Source: Aquimarina sp. AU474 (GTDB lineage Bacteria; Bacteroidota; Bacteroidia; Flavobacteriales; Flavobacteriaceae). From it: a stretch of DNA of 64,000 nt. Every line of letters begins with the position of its first letter. Within the stretch, counting starts at the first letter, position 1. The notes beneath the pieces were generated by a model. The model saw only the letters and a program-made list of their open reading frames with translations. It had not been told where the DNA came from and did not search any database. Of this stretch, positions 1-7,804 are shown in pieces. The stretch spans positions 868,001 to 932,000 of the forward strand of contig NZ_OMPE01000009.1 of NCBI RefSeq assembly GCF_900312815.1, in the 5' to 3' direction. Both the position numbers and the translations under genes were made by a program.

Positions 1-97
1 GGTCATAAATTGGGTCATGCAATAATTGAAACTCCTCTCCCGATACACTGTGATCTTTGCAGGTTATAAAAAACTCTAACTCCTGTTTTATGTTCAT
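1..97 (-). CDS. Class I SAM-dependent methyltransferase, N-terminal fragment
   Basis: Only the first 32 codons are in the window; the gene runs off the left edge. The reading frame starts at ATG 97 and contains KDHSVSGEEFQLLHD, which I recognise as the usual N-terminal stretch of a flavobacterial class I SAM-dependent methyltransferase family (the SAM-binding Rossmann domain would lie further downstream, outside the window). A perfect TAnnTTTG promoter element 33 bases upstream supports the start. It points the same way as mnmG, but the 230-base gap and its own promoter suggest a separate transcript. The substrate cannot be told from this fragment. Confidence 0.6.
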   Translation of the reverse strand, partial: MNIKQELEFFITCKDHSVSGEEFQLLHDPIYD

Positions 98-129
98 CTT
101 TATTATTGAGCGCATTTTGTGTTCGTGCA

Positions 130-137
130 CAAAAGTA
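130..137 (-). promoter_or_regulatory. Promoter -7 element (TACTTTTG) for the methyltransferase
   Basis: Minus-strand TACTTTTG matches the flavobacterial -7 consensus TAnnTTTG exactly and lies 33 bases before the start codon at 97. No clear -33 TTG was assigned. Confidence 0.5.
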
Positions 138-315
138 TTTCTAATCAAATCTTTTTCAAAACATATTTTGATTTAAAAGATCAGAAATTCATTGTTCTAT
201 TCTTTTGAATGTATTAAGAGAATTTTTGTGATCCTACTATCTATCACAAACTCTTGTTCATTTGCAAAAAGCATTTGTGTGTTTTCAAAACTAAAAGGCA
301 AGAAGTCTTTACTTT

Positions 316-331
316 TGTTCCACGTGGAACT
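316..331. promoter_or_regulatory. parS: parS-like ParB binding site (one end mismatch)
   Basis: The sequence is TGTTCCACGTGGAACT, 15 of 16 bases identical to the palindrome TGTTCCACGTGGAACA found three more times at 2695-2785. This is a recognised variant of the bacterial parS site bound by ParB. It touches the stop codon of the gene ending at 330. Confidence 0.75.
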
Positions 332-809
332 ATTCATTTATCATATTATGAACCTCAACATTTAATAACGTACGAAGTTCATTTGCCTTTTCTACAGCTT
401 CCTGATATTTATTGGTTTTATACACAGTAACGTTTTTGTTTCCTTTAAAAAAACGAACTACAACTTTGTTATGCCTTTCTTTGGTTCCTAATGCGCTTAC
501 AGTACTCCAATCGTTATTCAGACTAAAAGAAGCAGAAAAAACAGAAATATAATCTGGGAAATCCAAATCGAGTTTAATCGAAAAGAGAGAAAGACCAAAA
601 AAGGAAAACAACTTCTGATTATTAAAATCACTAGATATTTTATACGACGTTGAAAAACCAAAAATTAACAATGTTATTATAAACAAAATTAATCGTGGTA
701 AGAAAGGTTCAGTTTGGTTAAACAAAAATAGAAATGAAAAAAGCAAAACAATACTCGTCACAATTTTTCCTTTTAGAGCCTTTTCTTGTTTACAAATTAC
801 ATAACTCAT
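330..809 (-). CDS. Small two-helix membrane protein, unrecognised
   Basis: I do not recognise this 159-residue protein. The N-terminus (about residues 16-30 and 37-53) forms two hydrophobic helices close together, followed by a roughly 100-residue cytosolic or periplasmic part rich in beta-type residues, with an arrangement like small two-helix PH-like membrane proteins (inference only). The start codon overlaps the mnmG stop by one base (TAATG), so it is probably translationally coupled to mnmG and shares its transcript. Its stop codon falls at the edge of a parS-like site. No catalytic motif is visible. Confidence 0.7.
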   Translation of the reverse strand: MSYVICKQEKALKGKIVTSIVLLFSFLFLFNQTEPFLPRLILFIITLLIFGFSTSYKISSDFNNQKLFSFFGLSLFSIKLDLDFPDYISVFSASFSLNNDWSTVSALGTKERHNKVVVRFFKGNKNVTVYKTNKYQEAVEKANELRTLLNVEVHNMINE

Positions 810-2680
810 TACCTTCCCATATAAACTAAGAGTACCGAAATGTCACTTGGAGAAACGCCACTAATTCTTGATGCTTGCGAAATTGTAGCTGGTCTAATTT
901 TGGACATTTTCTCACAAGCTTCAAACGATAATGACTTTAGTTTTGTATAATCAAAATTCTCTGGAATTTTAACCTCTTCTAAACGGTTAAGTTTATCTGC
1001 ATTGTTTTTCTCTTTTTCAATATAACCTGAATATTTAACCTGAATCTCTGTTTGTTCCAAAATCTCTCTGTCTAGGTTGTGTTCTTCTATATACGCTTTG
1101 ACCTTTTCAAAATTCTTTATGTCCTTCAATTCAATTTGTGGTCGAGAAAACAATTTAAACATCTTTCCACTTTGTTTCACTAAAGAAGAGTTTTTTGATT
1201 CCAACACAGGATTTGCTTCTTCGGCAGACACACTGGTGTCTTTAAAAAACTGAACGAAAGCAGAAGATTTTTTCTCCTTCTCTTCCATTCTCTTCATTCG
1301 CTCATCTGAAGCCAAACCTATTTCGTGTGACTTCGGTGTTAATCTAAAATCTGCATTATCCTGTCTTAATAATGTTCTGTATTCTGCTCGAGATGTAAAC
1401 ATTCGATACGGTTCTTCTGTTCCCTTGGTAATTAGATCATCAATCAAAACTCCAATATAAGCTTCGCTTCGCTTTATAATAAAAGGTTCTTGTTCTTTTA
1501 CTTTTAGAGCCGCATTAATACCTGCCATCAAACCCTGGGATGCCGCTTCTTCGTATCCTGTTGTTCCATTTATTTGACCCGCAAAAAACAAACCTGAAAT
1601 CAACTTTGTCTCCAAAGTGTGTGTTAATTGTGTAGGCGGAAAATAATCATATTCGATAGCGTATCCTGGTCTAAAAAATTTCACATTCTCAAAACCAACT
1701 ACAGATCTAAGCGCTTTAAATTGTACATCTTCGGGCAGCGATGTCGAAAATCCATTTACATAAACCTCTACTGTGTTCCAACCCTCTGGTTCGACAAAAA
1801 GCTGATGTCTATCTTTATCGGCAAATCTGTTTATTTTATCCTCAATAGAAGGGCAATATCTTGGCCCTATACTTTTTATTCTACCATTAAACATTGGCGA
1901 ACGATCAAACCCTTCACGTAACAAATCATGCACCTCTGTGCTTGTATATGTCATATGACATGATCTTTGTTCTGCTAATGGTTTTGTTAGATTCGTGTAA
2001 CTAAATTTTTCCGGACGTTCATCTCCTGGTTGTTCTGTCATCTTAGAATAATCCAAAGATCTACCATCTACTCTGGGAGGTGTACCTGTCTTCATTCTTC
2101 CAGCTTCGAAACCAAAATTAATTAACTCTTCGGTGATTCCTGTAGCCGCTCTTTCGCCAGCTCTTCCTCCACCAAATTGTTTATCCCCAATATGAATCAA
2201 TCCATTTAAAAAAGTTCCATTAGTAAGCACTACTGTTTTTGATCTAACCTCAATACCAAGTGATGTCTTTATGCCGCAAACTTTTCCATTCTCGACCAAC
2301 AATCCGCTAACCATTTCTTGATAAAAATCAAGGTTTGGAGTTTGCTCCAAAAGCAATCTCCACTCCTCTGCAAAACGCATACGATCACTTTGAACTCTTG
2401 GACTCCACATTGCGGGTCCTTTTGATTTATTCAACATTTTGAACTGGATCGCTGTACGATCACTCACAATACCACTGTATCCACCAAGAGCATCAATCTC
2501 TCTTACTATTTGTCCTTTTGCGATTCCTCCCATGGCAGGGTTGCAACTCATTTGCGCTATGTTCTGCAAGTTCATTGTAACAAGCAAAGTGCTACAACCT
2601 AAATTTGCGGCTGACGCCGCAGCTTCACTTCCGGCGTGACCAGCACCCACAACAATCACATCATACTCTGTATTAAACAT
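809..2680 (-). CDS. mnmG: tRNA uridine-5-carboxymethylaminomethyl modification enzyme MnmG (GidA)
   Basis: MnmG works with MnmE (TrmE) to install the carboxymethylaminomethyl or aminomethyl group on C5 of wobble uridine-34 of several tRNAs, using FAD, NADH and methylene-THF. The 623-residue length is normal for the family. The N-terminal dinucleotide motif GAGHAG at residues 12-17 binds FAD; SCNPAMGGIAKG (about residues 45-56) and the C-terminal segment with GYEEAASQG (around residue 375) are family signatures. mnmE is not in the window. The gene is flanked by parS sites on both sides, which fits the classical position of gidA near the replication origin. The downstream membrane-protein gene overlaps its stop. 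Confidence 0.97.
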   Translation of the reverse strand: MFNTEYDVIVVGAGHAGSEAAASAANLGCSTLLVTMNLQNIAQMSCNPAMGGIAKGQIVREIDALGGYSGIVSDRTAIQFKMLNKSKGPAMWSPRVQSDRMRFAEEWRLLLEQTPNLDFYQEMVSGLLVENGKVCGIKTSLGIEVRSKTVVLTNGTFLNGLIHIGDKQFGGGRAGERAATGITEELINFGFEAGRMKTGTPPRVDGRSLDYSKMTEQPGDERPEKFSYTNLTKPLAEQRSCHMTYTSTEVHDLLREGFDRSPMFNGRIKSIGPRYCPSIEDKINRFADKDRHQLFVEPEGWNTVEVYVNGFSTSLPEDVQFKALRSVVGFENVKFFRPGYAIEYDYFPPTQLTHTLETKLISGLFFAGQINGTTGYEEAASQGLMAGINAALKVKEQEPFIIKRSEAYIGVLIDDLITKGTEEPYRMFTSRAEYRTLLRQDNADFRLTPKSHEIGLASDERMKRMEEKEKKSSAFVQFFKDTSVSAEEANPVLESKNSSLVKQSGKMFKLFSRPQIELKDIKNFEKVKAYIEEHNLDREILEQTEIQVKYSGYIEKEKNNADKLNRLEEVKIPENFDYTKLKSLSFEACEKMSKIRPATISQASRISGVSPSDISVLLVYMGR

Positions 2681-2694
2681 AATTTTCTTTTCCT

Positions 2695-2710
2695 TGTTCC
2701 ACGTGGAACA
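2695..2710. promoter_or_regulatory. parS: parS site (perfect palindrome)
   Basis: TGTTCCACGTGGAACA, a perfect 16-base palindrome identical to a known parS variant. It lies 15 bases upstream of the mnmG start codon, so ParB binding could also affect mnmG transcription. Confidence 0.85.
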
Positions 2711-2733
2711 TTATAATATCTCTATACTACATT

Positions 2734-2749
2734 TGTTCCACGTGGAACA
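2734..2749. promoter_or_regulatory. parS: parS site (perfect palindrome)
   Basis: A second perfect TGTTCCACGTGGAACA, 23 bases from the previous copy, in the mnmG-ybeY intergenic region. Confidence 0.85.
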
Positions 2750-2765
2750 AATCACACCAAAAACC

Positions 2766-3185
2766 CTACTGTTCCACGTGGAACATTAACAACTTCTCGT
2801 TCTCTTTTGTTCTCATCAAATCACTCTCTTCATCCGTCTTGTCCTTATATCCACAAAAGTGTAAAACACCGTGTACAATAACCCTTCTTAACTCTTCATG
2901 CTCATCAACCTTAAACACACTTGCGTTCTCTATAACTCTTTCATGCGATATAAAAATATCACCATTAAGTTCGTTCCCTAAAGTATTATCAAAACTTATT
3001 ATATCCGTAAACGTATCGTGGTTTAAAAAGTCCTGATTGATCTTTAACAAATATTCATCATCACAAAATATAAAATTGATCTCACCAATAGTTTTACTCT
3101 CAGAGTCTACAACTCTATTTAACCACGACTGAACACTTGACTCATCTGGCTTAACTATATTTGTTTCGTAAAAGAAATTAATCAT
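2766..3185 (-). CDS. ybeY: Endoribonuclease YbeY (16S rRNA maturation)
   Basis: YbeY is a metal-dependent RNase for 16S rRNA 3'-end maturation and ribosome quality control. The family motif appears as VHGVLHFCGYKDK near residues 108-120: the first two His ligands are present, but the third His of the usual HGxLHxxGYDH is replaced in a GYKDK context. I believe this variant is common in Bacteroidota homologues, so the enzyme is probably still functional. The last six residues, MFHVEQ, are encoded by a parS site overlapping the stop codon. The start overlaps the end of the upstream DUF4175 gene by 8 bases, so the two are co-transcribed. Length 139 residues is normal. Confidence 0.92.
   Translation of the reverse strand: MINFFYETNIVKPDESSVQSWLNRVVDSESKTIGEINFIFCDDEYLLKINQDFLNHDTFTDIISFDNTLGNELNGDIFISHERVIENASVFKVDEHEELRRVIVHGVLHFCGYKDKTDEESDLMRTKENEKLLMFHVEQ
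2770..2785. promoter_or_regulatory. parS: parS site (perfect), inside the ybeY coding end
   Basis: A third perfect TGTTCCACGTGGAACA. Read on the minus strand it supplies most of the codons for the YbeY C-terminus Met-Phe-His-Val-Glu-Gln just before the TAG stop. Confidence 0.85.
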
Positions 3186-6100
3186 TGTCTTTGCTAAAAT
3201 ACTCCTGTACCTTTTGTTTGTAATTTTGCCGCAAAGGTAATACTTGTCTATTTAATATCTCTGTAGTATTGAAATATTGTTTCGCTTTTTCTAAACGTGT
3301 TTGACTTTGATTATCATACTGTGTTTGATTGGTCTTACTTTCTCTTTTCTCCTCCTTACCTTGCTCAAAACTTGCCTCATCTAGTTTCAAAAGTTGATGT
3401 TTCAGATCCATCATCTTACTTAAGGTTCTGTCATTAAACCCTCTTTCTAACAATTCTTGTTCTACCTCTTCCATTCTTTTTAACAGATCACTACCCACAC
3501 CTTCCTTTAATCCTTCTTTATCTATTTTATCCTGAAGCGCATTTCTAAGTTCTTGTTGTTGCTTATATATCTCATACAACTCTCCATTAAGATCTTCTCG
3601 TTGTTGTTGTGATTCGCCCTCTCCATTTTGGTTTCCACCATTTTTCTTTTTGCCTTTCTTGCCACTATCCTTCTCCCCATTTTCGCCAGAGTTTCCATCT
3701 TTATTTTCTCCATTCTCACCTTTATTTTGTTCGCCTTTTTGCTGGCCTTTTTTCTTACCCTTTTCATTTCCTTTCTGCATTTGTTCATTAAGCTCTTGCT
3801 GTTTTTTAATTATATCAGGTAATTGAAATTCATTTTCTCCACTCTTTCCTTTGCCCGCTGCGGACATACTATCTTGCATTTGATCCAGCGTTCTGCTTAA
3901 TAAATAAGCGAGATCATTAGAGCCTGTAACTGTGTATTGTTGGTTAGCCGTTCCTTGTACAACCTGATTCTGGGCTAATCTAGAAAGTGACTTATCAATA
4001 TTAAACTCTATATCCGTTAATTTTTGAGTAACGTCTTCAGTGATTTGCGGGGTTCGTAAAGCCAAAGCATATAAACTATCATCTATATGAATGAAATTTT
4101 CTCTGAGTACACTTTGCCTTTTTAACCTATCCGAGTATATAGGATTATCTATATCTATACCTTTAAAGTTTTTCATTAGACCTTCTTGCTCTATAGAAAA
4201 ATCAACGAGATTGTCCAATACTTGCCTAAGCATTTGCATATCCTCTTGTTGTTGTTCTCCTCCTGCCATCTGCATTTGCATTCTCATAGTGTTACTCATT
4301 TGTTTCATTTTTTGAGCTGCACTCTTTTGATTCTTCTTTGCTTCTGATTTTTTATTTTCATCTAGATTTTCACTAGCCTTTTTTTGCTCATCATTTATCT
4401 CCTTTTCATCTTCCTTTTTTTGATCCAATTTCATTGGCTTTTTTAGGTCGTCATTGGCCTTTCTCAATTCATCCATTTCCTTTTGAAACTCTTCAAACTC
4501 TTCATTCAATTTATCCTGTTTCTCTTTTGTATTCTCTTCTTCATTTTCTTTTGATAATTCTTCTTGTTTATCTGAAAGGTCATCCAATTTTTGAACCATC
4601 TTTTCATGTTTCTCAATCACATAATATCGCTTGGTCAATTCTAAAAGCTGTTCCAAATTCTTTTTTAAATTTTTGTTTTCTTTTCCTAATTCTTCAAGCT
4701 TTTTGGTTAATTCTTCTTTTTGAATCTTATCGGCGAGGCGCTCAATTTCTTCCAAAAGTTTTTCGTTCTTTTTTAACTTCTCCTCATTTCTTTCTAATCT
4801 TTCTTTAAGAGCATCCTTGAATGGTTCTTCTTCGTTTTTCTTTTCAAACTGATCCAAATTATCTTTCAACTTCTGAGAAAAATCTTGCATCATCTTTTCC
4901 TGAAGTTTTTGTCTTTTAAGAAAATCATCTAACTTTTTCTTATCATTAAAATCAAGTCTTTTCTTCTCTTTTTGGGTTTTACTTAGACTTTTAAGCTCCT
5001 CCTCCTGTTCTTTAAATTTATCCAGAGATTTATTTAATCCAGAGATAGCTTCATTTTGCTGTTGTAGTAATTTTTCTTCTCTTTCTTTTTCTGTTAGTTT
5101 TCTAAAATTAAAGACCTGGCTCTTTGTTCTTTTATAATTATGAATGGCATCATTATCAAACACCTCAAAATAAAACTCATAATCGGCTCCATCTATCAAA
5201 TTTAACTCTCCAGGAAAATCATAAATAAACTCATCAAACACTGTGTGATTAATCTCTATGTCATCAATGTTTCTTTTTGTGGGTTGCTCTACATTGTAAT
5301 ACACCAATCTCAAGTTTTTCAAACCATAATCATCACTAATTCTACCAAAAAAATAAACCGTTGTATTGTCCACAGTATCCCTTTCAGATTTGAGATTCAG
5401 TTCAGGATATTGATCCTTAATCACACTAAGGTTAAAAGAGAGGTTATCGTAATTACTCACGTTATTGTTTGAAGTCGTTATTTCATAATCGAGGTTACTA
5501 TATATTCTCTTTTCATATTCAAATTTATCTTTGTTTTTTAAGAGGGAATGAATTGTGTCCTTTGTTCTAATGTCTACCTTATCCGTATTTCTAGTGTTTA
5601 CAACCCATGTTATTTTTGTTCCTTCTGGTACTGTTGCATTTCCAGAGCTTTTAAGTGTTTCATCCTTCTTAAGCGTATAACCCGGATAATCCAATTTCAT
5701 CTCAAAATCTAATAATGCTGGTATTGGAACAACAGATAATCTATACGGTATTGTGCTAATATTATTAGCAGAAACAAAAAATTCTATCGACTCTCTTACC
5801 TGTACAAAAGTGTACTCAAATTCTCCTACGCCCGTATTTTTCAAAAAATACACTTCATCATTATATTCAATTGTAGCAATTTCGGGAATAATATCCCCAC
5901 TTACCCTAACCTTTAAAACATAATCTTTACTTTCGAAAGCCATTAATTCTTCATTAACGATAAAAAATTGAAAAGGCGCAGGCGGTTCATATGCCTCCTT
6001 ATAGTTTACGACTCTTTTATAACTGTCCGAAATCCAATTCGTTTTATTCACAGCAAAAAGAACTAAAAATATAGTTATAGGGATCGCCGCATACTTAAAA

Positions 6101-6570
6101 TACTTTATGTTCTTTTTTAAATTGATTGCCAAGGTAAACGGTACAGGTCTAAGCTCCTTTGATTTTTGTTCTATACTAGCCAACAATAATGTTGAGTCAT
6201 TCTTGTCTTCACTAAGTTGTAATAGATTTAACAACTTATCATCTACCTCGGGGAAATGATCGCCTATAATATTCGAAGCCACTTTAAAATCTATTCCACC
6301 GGCGAGTCGAAATAGCCTTGCAATAGGAATAGCTATCAATCTAATAAATAATGCTAGCTCGACAACAACAAATAGCCAAAACAATATTGTTCTCCCTGTT
6401 GAACTAAGCCACAAATAATTTTCAATTAACACGGTCATCAAAAAATACAAGACCCCGATTGCAAAAAAAAGAATGGTTCCTTTTATCAAATCATTGAGGT
6501 AAAATTTCTTAATAAACACCTCTAACTTGTTCTTTATAAGCTCAAAATTATCCATACCACTAATCTTCAT
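3178..6570 (-). CDS. DUF4175-type membrane protein with long coiled coil
   Basis: This 1130-residue protein has three predicted membrane helices near the N-terminus (about residues 30-50, 60-80 and 158-174), a beta-rich region of around 200-490, then a very long charged coiled coil (about 495-760, dominated by Lys, Glu, Gln, Leu), a Met/Gln-rich stretch with QMQMAGGEQQQ, and a low-complexity Lys/Gly/Glu/Asn linker around 930-1000. The layout matches DUF4175 family proteins of Bacteroidota, whose function is unknown. A second Met at residue 6 could be the true start. It is probably first in an operon with ybeY, which overlaps its end by 8 bases. A weak promoter (TAGTTTTA on the minus strand, 6585-6592) lies 15 bases upstream. 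Confidence 0.85.
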   Translation of the reverse strand: MKISGMDNFELIKNKLEVFIKKFYLNDLIKGTILFFAIGVLYFLMTVLIENYLWLSSTGRTILFWLFVVVELALFIRLIAIPIARLFRLAGGIDFKVASNIIGDHFPEVDDKLLNLLQLSEDKNDSTLLLASIEQKSKELRPVPFTLAINLKKNIKYFKYAAIPITIFLVLFAVNKTNWISDSYKRVVNYKEAYEPPAPFQFFIVNEELMAFESKDYVLKVRVSGDIIPEIATIEYNDEVYFLKNTGVGEFEYTFVQVRESIEFFVSANNISTIPYRLSVVPIPALLDFEMKLDYPGYTLKKDETLKSSGNATVPEGTKITWVVNTRNTDKVDIRTKDTIHSLLKNKDKFEYEKRIYSNLDYEITTSNNNVSNYDNLSFNLSVIKDQYPELNLKSERDTVDNTTVYFFGRISDDYGLKNLRLVYYNVEQPTKRNIDDIEINHTVFDEFIYDFPGELNLIDGADYEFYFEVFDNDAIHNYKRTKSQVFNFRKLTEKEREEKLLQQQNEAISGLNKSLDKFKEQEEELKSLSKTQKEKKRLDFNDKKKLDDFLKRQKLQEKMMQDFSQKLKDNLDQFEKKNEEEPFKDALKERLERNEEKLKKNEKLLEEIERLADKIQKEELTKKLEELGKENKNLKKNLEQLLELTKRYYVIEKHEKMVQKLDDLSDKQEELSKENEEENTKEKQDKLNEEFEEFQKEMDELRKANDDLKKPMKLDQKKEDEKEINDEQKKASENLDENKKSEAKKNQKSAAQKMKQMSNTMRMQMQMAGGEQQQEDMQMLRQVLDNLVDFSIEQEGLMKNFKGIDIDNPIYSDRLKRQSVLRENFIHIDDSLYALALRTPQITEDVTQKLTDIEFNIDKSLSRLAQNQVVQGTANQQYTVTGSNDLAYLLSRTLDQMQDSMSAAGKGKSGENEFQLPDIIKKQQELNEQMQKGNEKGKKKGQQKGEQNKGENGENKDGNSGENGEKDSGKKGKKKNGGNQNGEGESQQQREDLNGELYEIYKQQQELRNALQDKIDKEGLKEGVGSDLLKRMEEVEQELLERGFNDRTLSKMMDLKHQLLKLDEASFEQGKEEKRESKTNQTQYDNQSQTRLEKAKQYFNTTEILNRQVLPLRQNYKQKVQEYFSKDND

Positions 6571-6616
6571 ATTTCAATAACTTTTAAAACTACAATTTTA
6601 TTTTTAATAGAATTGT

Positions 6617-6624
6617 TATATTTA
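6617..6624 (+). promoter_or_regulatory. Probable promoter -7 element (TATATTTA) for alkB
   Basis: TATATTTA differs from TAnnTTTG only at the last base and lies 33 bases before the start codon at 6657, in the divergent gap with the DUF4175 gene. Confidence 0.3.
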
Positions 6625-6656
6625 TGATAATTCAACCCCTTAGTGATTAGTTACTT

Positions 6657-7709
6657 ATGAAAGATCTCAAATACCTTTGTGCATATACTATTCCTATTTG
6701 TGCCTTAATAGGTCTTTGGTTTCAGGGTGTTTTCACTTATTTGACGCCTATCTACGCATTTGGTTTTATACCGATAATTGAGCTATTTACACATTCATCA
6801 ACCAAAAACTATACAGAAGATCAAAAACAAAACCGCGCCAAAAAAAGGATGTTTGACTGGATGCTTTATCTCAACCTACCTTTAATCTACCTTATTGTAT
6901 TTATTACTCTATATGTAATTACCTCATCGACCTTGGTAACTTATGAGCTTGTTGGAGTCATTATTTCTACAGGAATTGTATTAGGTAGTAATGGTATCAA
7001 TGTGGGTCACGAACTAGGTCATCGACAGACTTATGAACGATTTATAGGAAAAGCGTTACTACTTCCTTCTTTGTATATGCACTTTTTTATAGAACATAAT
7101 TTTGGGCACCATTTTAAAGTTGCGACCAAAGAAGATCCTGCAACTGCAAAATACAATCAGCCCGTTTATTTTTTCTGGATTACTTCAACAATCGGTCAAT
7201 ACGTTAGTGCTTGGAAAATACAAAGTGCTCTACTTAAAAAAGAAAAAAAAATATTCTTCTCGACAAAAAATGATATGCTCTGGTACCACGTTTTTACGAG
7301 TTTTTATTTTGTAATTATAACTTTATTCTTTGGAGTTTATGGCCTACAGGTTGCTTTACTTAGTGGTATGGTTGGTTTTCTTCTTTTAGAAACGATTAAT
7401 TATATTGAGCACTACGGACTAAGAAGAACCAAATTACCTTCTGGTAGATATGAACGTGTAAGAGAAATTCATTCTTGGAACTCGAATCACACCCTCGGAA
7501 GAATTATGCTTTATGAATTAACAAGGCATAGTGATCACCATCATCGTGCTTCAAAAAAATACCAATTATTAGACCATCATGACCAAAGTCCCCAATTACC
7601 CTTTGGATATCCTACATCTATGGTTCTATCTCTTTTTCCTCCTATATGGTTTCTAATAATGAATAAGAGAGTACCATTAGACATGAAAACAGAAGTGCAA
7701 AACAAATAA
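6657..7709 (+). CDS. alkB: AlkB-type alkane 1-monooxygenase (membrane di-iron)
   Basis: An integral-membrane non-haem di-iron hydroxylase that oxidises terminal carbons of n-alkanes or similar chains, receiving electrons from rubredoxin. All four AlkB histidine signatures are visible: HELGHR at 118-123, EHNFGHH at 146-152, NYIEHYGL at 248-255 and LTRHSDHHH at 288-296. Six membrane segments fit the family; at 350 residues it is a little shorter than Pseudomonas AlkB. No rubredoxin, rubredoxin reductase or alkane regulator is adjacent, so the electron donor must be encoded elsewhere. The NYIEHYGL and HSDHH motifs separate it from ordinary acyl-lipid desaturases. Substrate range is unknown. Confidence 0.88.
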   Translation: MKDLKYLCAYTIPICALIGLWFQGVFTYLTPIYAFGFIPIIELFTHSSTKNYTEDQKQNRAKKRMFDWMLYLNLPLIYLIVFITLYVITSSTLVTYELVGVIISTGIVLGSNGINVGHELGHRQTYERFIGKALLLPSLYMHFFIEHNFGHHFKVATKEDPATAKYNQPVYFFWITSTIGQYVSAWKIQSALLKKEKKIFFSTKNDMLWYHVFTSFYFVIITLFFGVYGLQVALLSGMVGFLLLETINYIEHYGLRRTKLPSGRYERVREIHSWNSNHTLGRIMLYELTRHSDHHHRASKKYQLLDHHDQSPQLPFGYPTSMVLSLFPPIWFLIMNKRVPLDMKTEVQNK

Positions 7710-7752
7710 ACTATATAGACAAAAAAACGTTTTTATAGCATCTTTAAGATTG

Positions 7753-7760
7753 TATCTTTG
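7753..7760 (+). promoter_or_regulatory. Promoter -7 element (TATCTTTG) for gltX
   Basis: An exact TAnnTTTG match 44 bases upstream of the gltX start, in a 95-base gap after alkB. Confidence 0.55.
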
Positions 7761-7804
7761 CTGTAGATTATTTCCTTATTAAACGGATCTTAAAAAACAC
7801 AGTC

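Noticed and set aside
1628..1921. Open frames antisense to mnmG
   Set aside because: They are shadows of the mnmG coding sequence with no promoter, start signal or recognisable sequence. The same applies to the frames antisense to the DUF4175, rnr, antiporter, SulP, giant nuclease and suf genes.
3600..3830. Low-complexity repeats in the DUF4175 gene considered as a tandem-repeat locus
   Set aside because: The repetition comes from a Lys/Glu/Gly/Asn-rich linker in the protein, with no fixed repeat unit at DNA level.
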